Shown: positions 59,652 to 64,000 of the stretch, one piece after another
Layout: the number at the start of each line of letters is the position of its first letter
Numbering within the stretch: position 1 is the stretch's first letter
Assembly (NCBI RefSeq): GCF_014646155.1
Contig: NZ_BMMX01000003.1
Coordinates: forward strand, 1 to 64,000
Source: Mangrovihabitans endophyticus
GTDB taxonomy: Bacteria > Actinomycetota > Actinomycetes > Mycobacteriales > Micromonosporaceae
DNA length: 64,000 nucleotides
Direction: 5' to 3'
Made by a program: the position numbers and the translations under genes
Notes under the pieces: generated by a model
What the model was told of the DNA's origin: nothing
Database searches by the model: none
Seen by the model: only the letters and a program-made list of their open reading frames with translations

Positions 59652-60569
59652 GTGGCGTCACCCGACAACGATGCCTACGTCCGCGCCGTTCACGACAAGG
59701 GGCTGCGTTTCGACCTGCGCACCATGAGCCGCCGCCGGATGCTTGCCGCGCTGGGCGGGGCGGCGGGACTGCTGGCCGTCGGCGGCACGGCCGCCTGCTC
59801 GGAGGCGGAGCAGGCGGCCACCGCGACGACCGGCGGCGCCACCGGCAGCGCGGACGCCGGCAGCACCGAGATCGAATCGGAGACGGCCGGCCCGTACCCG
59901 GCAGACGGCACGAACGGGCCGGACGTGCGGACCGAGTCCGGCATCGTGCGCAGCGACATCCGATCGTCGTTCGGCAGCGCGTCCGGCACGGCGGACGGGG
60001 TGCCGCTGGAGTTCCACCTCGTGGTGCAGGACCTGGACGGCGCCCCCGTGACCGGGGCGGCGGTGTACGCCTGGCACTGCGACCGGGAAGGCCGGTACTC
60101 GCTGTACTCCCAGGGCGTCACCGACCAGAATTACCTGCGCGGCATCCAGCAGACCGACGACACCGGCACGGTGACATTCACCAGCATCTTCCCGGCGTGC
60201 TACGCGGGCCGGTGGCCACACATCCACTTCGAGGTCTACGCGTCACTGGGGACGGCGACCAGCGGCGCCGGCCCGATCGTCAAGACGTCCCAGATGGCCA
60301 TTCCGGAGGATGCGGCGCGGGCGGTTTACGCGACTGCCGGGTACGGCCAGAGCGTCACGAACATGAGTAACGTGACGCTTGCGACCGACAACGTGTTCGG
60401 CGACGACTCCGCAGCGACCGAGCTCGGCACCGTCACCGGCAGCGTGTCCGCCGGGTACGTGGCGACGCTGCGAGTGCCGGTCGACCCGTCGGGCACCGAG
60501 GAGGGCGGCGGCGAACCTGGTGGTGGTCCCCCGGGAGGGGACGGCGGCCCCGCCCCCGGCGGCGCATGA
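59652..60569 (+). CDS. Intradiol-dioxygenase-like secreted lipoprotein
   Basis: A 305-residue protein with a Tat-like start (SRRRMLAALGG) and lipobox GTAAC, so likely exported folded and lipid-anchored. The core (about 85-235) resembles intradiol ring-cleavage dioxygenases: AAVYAWHCDREGRYSLYSQG, IFPACYAGRWPHIHFEVY, with two candidate Tyr and two His iron ligands (the HIH pair). A Gly/Pro-rich tail follows. It may open catechol-type rings outside the cell; some homologues may have other roles. GTG start with AAGAGGAGG upstream. The preceding 124 bases (59528-59651) hold nothing recognisable apart from the ribosome binding site. It appears to be a single gene. Confidence 0.85.
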   Translation: MASPDNDAYVRAVHDKGLRFDLRTMSRRRMLAALGGAAGLLAVGGTAACSEAEQAATATTGGATGSADAGSTEIESETAGPYPADGTNGPDVRTESGIVRSDIRSSFGSASGTADGVPLEFHLVVQDLDGAPVTGAAVYAWHCDREGRYSLYSQGVTDQNYLRGIQQTDDTGTVTFTSIFPACYAGRWPHIHFEVYASLGTATSGAGPIVKTSQMAIPEDAARAVYATAGYGQSVTNMSNVTLATDNVFGDDSAATELGTVTGSVSAGYVATLRVPVDPSGTEEGGGEPGGGPPGGDGGPAPGGA

Positions 60570-60675
60570 CGCGCCCGTCGGCCCAGGTGGGGAGGCATCC
60601 GGGGGCGGGCTCATCCGATTGGGGTACGCCGAACGGGCCATAGCTCCTGGTCTATCCCGCGGCGACAATCCTGGC

Positions 60676-61116
60676 ATGACCGCCCCCGGCAACTCACCTC
60701 TGATCTTCGCGCTCCTGGCCGCTTTCGTCGCGTGCACCGGCTATGCGGCCGGCCGGTTGCACCAGTGGCACCGCACTCTCCAGGATCGCGACGAGGCGTA
60801 CCGGGACGGGTATGACACCGCGACCCGCAGCGTGTTCAGCATGGCGGCGCGGATCATGAGCCCGCGCCGGGAGAAGGCGGCGATCCGTGCCTCGGCATCC
60901 GTGATCACCTCCACGTGCCGCCCGTCGACCGAGCCGGCGAAGACGGGCAAACGCGGTGGTCGGCACCTCGTGCCGGACGAACTGGTGGAGGCGGAGACCT
61001 ACCGCCTGCCGCCGGACCGGGTGGCCCGGGCCAAGGTGCGCGACGAGGAGCCCGGGGAAGTGGACGACGAGGCGACCACACGCTTGCATTCGGTGCCGCG
61101 GCCACGTTCGTCGTGA
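60676..61116 (+). CDS. Small membrane-anchored protein of unknown function
   Basis: A 146-residue protein with one N-terminal membrane helix (LIFALLAAFVACTGYAAGRL) and a charged cytoplasmic part with a helical stretch (HRTLQDRDEAYRDGYDTATR) and a basic, then acidic tail. I do not recognise a family. ATG without a strong ribosome binding site. It converges on the RNase HI gene with a 46-base gap. Confidence 0.6.
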   Translation: MTAPGNSPLIFALLAAFVACTGYAAGRLHQWHRTLQDRDEAYRDGYDTATRSVFSMAARIMSPRREKAAIRASASVITSTCRPSTEPAKTGKRGGRHLVPDELVEAETYRLPPDRVARAKVRDEEPGEVDDEATTRLHSVPRPRSS

Positions 61117-61162
61117 CCGCTCCGTCCTCGCCGGACCGCTCGGCCGGCTCAAGCTCGGCGCC

Positions 61163-61633
61163 TCACACCGCCTCGGCGGCGGCCACCGCTTCGCGCAGGC
61201 CCCGGGCGGCCAGCCGGTCGGCGCGCTCGTTCTCCGGATGTCCGGCATGGCCCTTCACCCAGTGCCACCGTACGTCGTGCCGGGCGACCGCCGCGTCCAA
61301 GCGGCGCCAGAGGTCGGCGTTCTTCACCGGCTGCCGCGCGGACGTCTGCCAGCCGTTGGCCTTCCAGCGCAGCATCCATCGGGTGATGCCGTCGCGCACG
61401 TACACGCTGTCGGTGTAGACCATCACGGTGAGGGGTGCCCTGGTCAGGCTTTCCAGCGCCTGGATGGGCGCGGTCAGTTCCATCCGGTTGTTCGTGGTGC
61501 GGGTGGCCTCGCCGCCGCACAGCTCCCTCTCCGACGTGCCGTAGCGCAGCACCGCACCCCACCCGCCGGGGCCGGGGTTGGGCACGCAGGCGCCGTCGGT
61601 GTAGATCTCCACCACGCCACTTCGGTCGCTCAT
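61163..61633 (-). CDS. rnhA: Ribonuclease HI
   Basis: A 156-residue RNase HI, which cuts the RNA strand of RNA-DNA hybrids in the cytoplasm. The four catalytic acids are in [17 protein letters not shown] (D), [10 protein letters not shown] (E), [16 protein letters not shown] (D) and ENERADRLA (D); the [13 protein letters not shown] segment gives the loop histidine. Length matches the bacterial enzyme and no N-terminal hybrid-binding domain is present. ATG 61633 is used; ATG 61645 is possible. Upstream lies the divergent ABC exporter gene. Confidence 0.95.
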   Translation of the reverse strand: MSDRSGVVEIYTDGACVPNPGPGGWGAVLRYGTSERELCGGEATRTTNNRMELTAPIQALESLTRAPLTVMVYTDSVYVRDGITRWMLRWKANGWQTSARQPVKNADLWRRLDAAVARHDVRWHWVKGHAGHPENERADRLAARGLREAVAAAEAV

Positions 61634-61761
61634 GGGCGACGACATTACCGATGCGCACGCCCCCGGGAGCGGCGCGCCGGTGCGTGGCGGGGGCCGGATC
61701 GCCGCGACGTAAGGTTGCCGCTGGCCATTGACAGCGAGCCGGACAGGACCGATGGGTGAGC

Positions 61762-62712
61762 ATGGCGCAGCAGAACGCGGTCGAGTTGCACGACGTGGTG
61801 GTGCGCTACGGCGGCACCGTCGCCGTCGACCGGGTGTCGCTGACCGCTGCGCGCGGGCGAGTGCTGGCCCTGCTGGGTGACAACGGCGCGGGCAAGACCA
61901 GCCTGGTGCAGGTCTGCACGGGATTCCGCCGGCCGGACGGTGGGGTGGCGCGGGTGCTCGGGCTGGACCCGGTGGCTGAGCACGATGCGCTGACGCCGCG
62001 CCTCGGGCTGATGGCCCAGTCGGGCGGCATGTACCCGTGGGCGACGGCGGGCGAGATCCTGGACCTGTTCGCGTCGTTCGCCGCCCGCCCGCTGGACGCG
62101 GCGATGCTGGTGGACCGGCTCGGGCTGGGTTCCGTGACAGGCACCCGCTGGCGGCGGCTCTCCGGCGGGGAACAGCAGCGGCTGGCGCTGGCGGTGGCCC
62201 TGGTCGGCCGCCCGGAGATGGTGTTCTTGGACGAGCCGACCGCGGGCATGGACACCGCGGCACGGCACACCACCTGGCGTCTGGTCGAGGAACTTCGTGC
62301 GGACGGCGTGTCGGTGCTGCTCACGACGCATCTGCTGGACGAGGCGGAACGGTTGGCCGACGACGTGGTGATCGTCCGGTCCGGGGCGGTGGTGGCCACC
62401 GGCACGCCGGGCCAGTTGACCGCCGCGGCGGGCGTCGACCGGCTGGTGGTGCGCGCGCAGCCCGGCCTGCCGGTGCCCGATGTGGCCGTCCGGGCCGCGG
62501 GTGGCGGGCCGCCGGCGGCGGTCAGCGAGGACGCGCCGGGGGAGTACACCGTCGACGGCGAACTGGACGCCGAGGCGATCGCCTCCGCGCTGGCCTGGTT
62601 CGCCGCGGTCGGCGCGCGGGTGACGGCGGTGAACACGCGCCGCCGCACTCTGGAGGACGTCTACCTGTCGCTGACCGCTCCGGCGGTGCCCGGGCTGAGA
62701 GTGAACGGATGA
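61762..62712 (+). CDS. ABC exporter ATPase
   Basis: A 316-residue ATPase of an ABC-2 type exporter. Walker A GDNGAGKT, signature LSGGEQQR, Walker [14 protein letters not shown]-loop [18 protein letters not shown]-terminal domain (about 225-310) ends [13 protein letters not shown], typical of drug or lipid exporters. ATG 61762 with GGGTGAG upstream; GTG 61756 is an alternative. The permease gene follows after one base. In many actinobacteria a similar pair lies next to a heme A synthase gene; none is visible before the window ends. Confidence 0.92.
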   Translation: MAQQNAVELHDVVVRYGGTVAVDRVSLTAARGRVLALLGDNGAGKTSLVQVCTGFRRPDGGVARVLGLDPVAEHDALTPRLGLMAQSGGMYPWATAGEILDLFASFAARPLDAAMLVDRLGLGSVTGTRWRRLSGGEQQRLALAVALVGRPEMVFLDEPTAGMDTAARHTTWRLVEELRADGVSVLLTTHLLDEAERLADDVVIVRSGAVVATGTPGQLTAAAGVDRLVVRAQPGLPVPDVAVRAAGGGPPAAVSEDAPGEYTVDGELDAEAIASALAWFAAVGARVTAVNTRRRTLEDVYLSLTAPAVPGLRVNG

Positions 62713-62713
62713 G

Positions 62714-63472
62714 ATGAGCGGGACTTTCGTACCGGCGCCCGGTCGGGCATCGGCGCGGGCGGTGGTGGCCCGGCAGATCCGGATGGAGTTGACGTTGACC
62801 GCACGCCGGGGTGAGGCGGTGGTGCTCGCCATGGGTGTGCCGCTGCTGGTGCTGTTGGGTGCGGGCCTGACCCGGGCGACGAATCTCCCGACCGGTGACC
62901 GGATCGGGTTCGTGGCGCCCGGCGTGCTGGCACTGACCGTGATGTCGACGGCGTTCACCGGGCAGGCGATCACCACGGGTTATGAGCGAGGCTACGGTGT
63001 GCTCAAGCGGCTCGGTGCGTCGCCGCTGACCCGGCCGGGGCTGCTGGCGGCCAAGACGGTGGCGGTGCTGATGCTGGTCTGCGTCCAGTTGCTGGTTCTC
63101 ACCGCCGTCGCGACGGCGGTCGGGTGGCGGCCGGACTGGGCCCGCCTGGTGCCGGCGGCGGGCGTCACGGTGCTGGCCACCGCGGCGTACTGCGGACTGG
63201 CGTTGGTGCTGGCGAGCCTGCTGAAGCCGGAGACGACCACCGCGGCGGCGACGCTGATCTACGTGCTGATGCTGGCCGGGGGTGGCATCATGTTCGCGGC
63301 GCCGGACCTGGGCACGGTGGGATGGTTCCTGCTGCCGCTGGCGGCGCACGCGCAGGCCCTGCGGGAGGCGCTGACGGCGGGCAGGCCGATCCCCGGGGTG
63401 CTCTGGCTGAGCCTCGGCGCCTGGGCGGTGGCGGCGTTGATCACGGCGGCGCGCACCTTCCGCTGGGAGTGA
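62714..63472 (+). CDS. ABC-2 type exporter permease
   Basis: A 252-residue membrane protein with six helices and the ABC-2 fold: RQIRMELTLTARRGEAVVLA at the start, ITTGYERGYGVLKRLGASPL with TRPGLLAAKTVAVLMLV (the typical core motif), and LPLAAHAQALREALTAGRPI near the end. It partners the ATPase encoded immediately upstream. Cargo unknown. Confidence 0.9.
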   Translation: MSGTFVPAPGRASARAVVARQIRMELTLTARRGEAVVLAMGVPLLVLLGAGLTRATNLPTGDRIGFVAPGVLALTVMSTAFTGQAITTGYERGYGVLKRLGASPLTRPGLLAAKTVAVLMLVCVQLLVLTAVATAVGWRPDWARLVPAAGVTVLATAAYCGLALVLASLLKPETTTAAATLIYVLMLAGGGIMFAAPDLGTVGWFLLPLAAHAQALREALTAGRPIPGVLWLSLGAWAVAALITAARTFRWE

Positions 63473-63740
63473 GCAACGCCGGGAGCGAGAAGCCGGGAGT
63501 GAGTGGCTCGCGGAGTCGGGGAGTAACAACGCGCGGCGTGCCGGATGAGTCTCCCTTGAGGACGAATTCGACGCTTGTCAAGGGCGTTGTTCGCCACCGT
63601 GCTGCCTCTTGTTACCACGCGCCCGCGTACCTTTATCGATGTCTGCGGATCGATACGTGCGCACCGTGGGTCGACCGTGTTAACGTGCGGTGCCTTCTTG
63701 CCTCGTATCGGACATAATCGCCATGACCAATGGAATTAAA

Positions 63741-63804
63741 CGGACAAATCATAGACGTACGTCAAAGGGTTACGTAACCCTGAGTACGACTGCTATTTTG
63801 TCCG
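63741..63804. ncRNA. Candidate structured element: outer stem enclosing two palindromes
   Basis: CGGACAAA (63741-63748) pairs with TTTGTCCG (63797-63804), enclosing GACGTACGTC (63754-63763) and AGGGTTACGTAACCCT (63766-63781), which could form a 6-bp hairpin with an ACGT loop. Nested pairing in a low-GC, gene-free stretch, with a CATAAT hexamer 28 bases upstream and a hairpin downstream, could be a small RNA. It could equally be a cluster of regulator sites in double-stranded DNA. The call as RNA is tentative. Confidence 0.25.
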
Positions 63805-63835
63805 ATGTAGAGCTAAGTTAACCTGCAATGCGCGG

Positions 63836-63858
63836 GGATGCCGCCCGAAACGGCATCC
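63836..63858 (+). terminator. Hairpin downstream of the nested repeats
   Basis: GGATGCCG-CCCGAAA-CGGCATCC: perfect 8-bp stem with a 7-base loop, 15 bases after the stop of the small open frame at 63723-63821. No T-run follows, so terminator function is uncertain. Confidence 0.35.
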
Positions 63859-64000
63859 GCAAATTGTGTTGAGCGTCGGTAAATATTGCGCCCCAGGAGT
63901 CGGTATTCTCCGGAAGCTCGTCTAACGTTCATCGCCGGGTTGTGTTTGTGCGCTCCAGTTCGGCCGGTGGGTGGACGGTCGGCGGTGCGATGCACGCACA

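Larger units (their letters stand above)
63473..64000. other. Terminal non-coding region with lower GC and nested inverted repeats
   Basis: 528 bases with no convincing protein gene. From about 63600 to 63930 the DNA is much less GC-rich than the rest. It holds a CATAAT hexamer (63713-63718), a 32-codon open frame with atypical AT-rich codons (63723-63821), palindromes at 63754-63763 and 63766-63781, an outer inverted repeat at 63741-63748/63797-63804 and a hairpin at 63836-63858. It may be a promoter region for a gene beyond the window, a small RNA, or a transferred fragment. Confidence 0.5.

Noticed and set aside
63813..63995. A 60-codon minus-strand gene at the window end
   Set aside because: No ribosome binding site, no resemblance to a protein family, and it lies over the hairpin and low-GC repeats.

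Overview
The window is very GC-rich DNA with actinobacterial features: GTG starts, ATGA/GTGA gene overlaps, F420-type oxidoreductases, many two-component systems and an ECF sigma factor. Gene content (GH64, GH16 and GH92 enzymes, a LigD polymerase protein, HxlR and LacI regulators, a SigK-locus-like lipid cassette) suggests a filamentous soil actinomycete, possibly Micromonosporaceae. The family-level placement is inference from gene content only. No tRNA, rRNA, CRISPR array or intact insertion sequence was seen.

Layout. 0.1-6.9 kb (minus strand): a peptide-type ABC importer operon (permease, lipoprotein, permease, two ATPases) ending in a membrane-anchored CBM6 protein. 6.9-7.8 kb: a long non-coding region with a response-regulator remnant and repeated TTATGTCC-like motifs. 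7.8-9.0 kb: a GH64 beta-1,3-glucanase. 9.1-14.5 kb: an F420-type oxidoreductase, an unknown helical protein, an ECF sigma factor fused to a zinc finger, a membrane helix and an outside domain, a tiny protein and a reductase. 14.6-17.5 kb: a LacI regulator and a GH16 beta-glucanase. 17.8-23.9 kb: a hydrolase and a five-gene lipid cassette (COG2907, DUF1365, two cyclopropane-synthase-like methyltransferases, DUF1295). 23.9-26.6 kb: a GGDEF/EAL protein. 26.8-40.4 kb: two GH92 alpha-mannosidase-family proteins flanking a DHFR-like/HxlR pair and an MMPL transporter with a two-component system. 40.5-52.7 kb: an F420-type oxidoreductase and a compact, probably biosynthetic cluster (AMP ligase, two FMOs, aromatic ammonia-lyase, hydroxy-acid oxidase, odd P450, antiporter, two-component system). 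52.7-58.3 kb: a LigD polymerase protein, a membrane protein, a sugar ABC importer and its LacI regulator. 58.5-63.5 kb: a MerR-PP2C fusion, a dioxygenase-like lipoprotein, a small membrane protein, RNase HI and an ABC exporter. 63.5-64 kb: a lower-GC non-coding stretch with nested inverted repeats.

How the genes work together. Two LacI circuits can be read from operator sequences. Operator A (core AGCGCT with GA-rich/TC-rich flanks) lies before the GH64 gene, the GH16 gene and the LacI gene at 15643, which looks like a beta-1,3-glucan regulon. Operator B (TGACA-WCGWT-GTCA type) lies before both GH92 genes, the sugar ABC importer and the LacI gene at 58320, which looks like an alpha-mannoside regulon spread over 31 kb. 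Together these enzymes fit attack on fungal or yeast wall glucan and mannan. The second GH92 protein has Gln where the catalytic acid Glu is expected, as I recall for mannose-1-phosphate-uncapping GH92 enzymes, so it may act on phosphomannan.

The most promising undescribed system is the 40.9-52.7 kb cluster. A tyrosine-ammonia-lyase-like enzyme, an adenylating ligase, two paralogous flavin monooxygenases, a 4-hydroxymandelate-oxidase-like enzyme and a P450 with a degenerate heme loop are mostly translationally coupled and linked to an antiporter and a two-component system. Its product is unknown.
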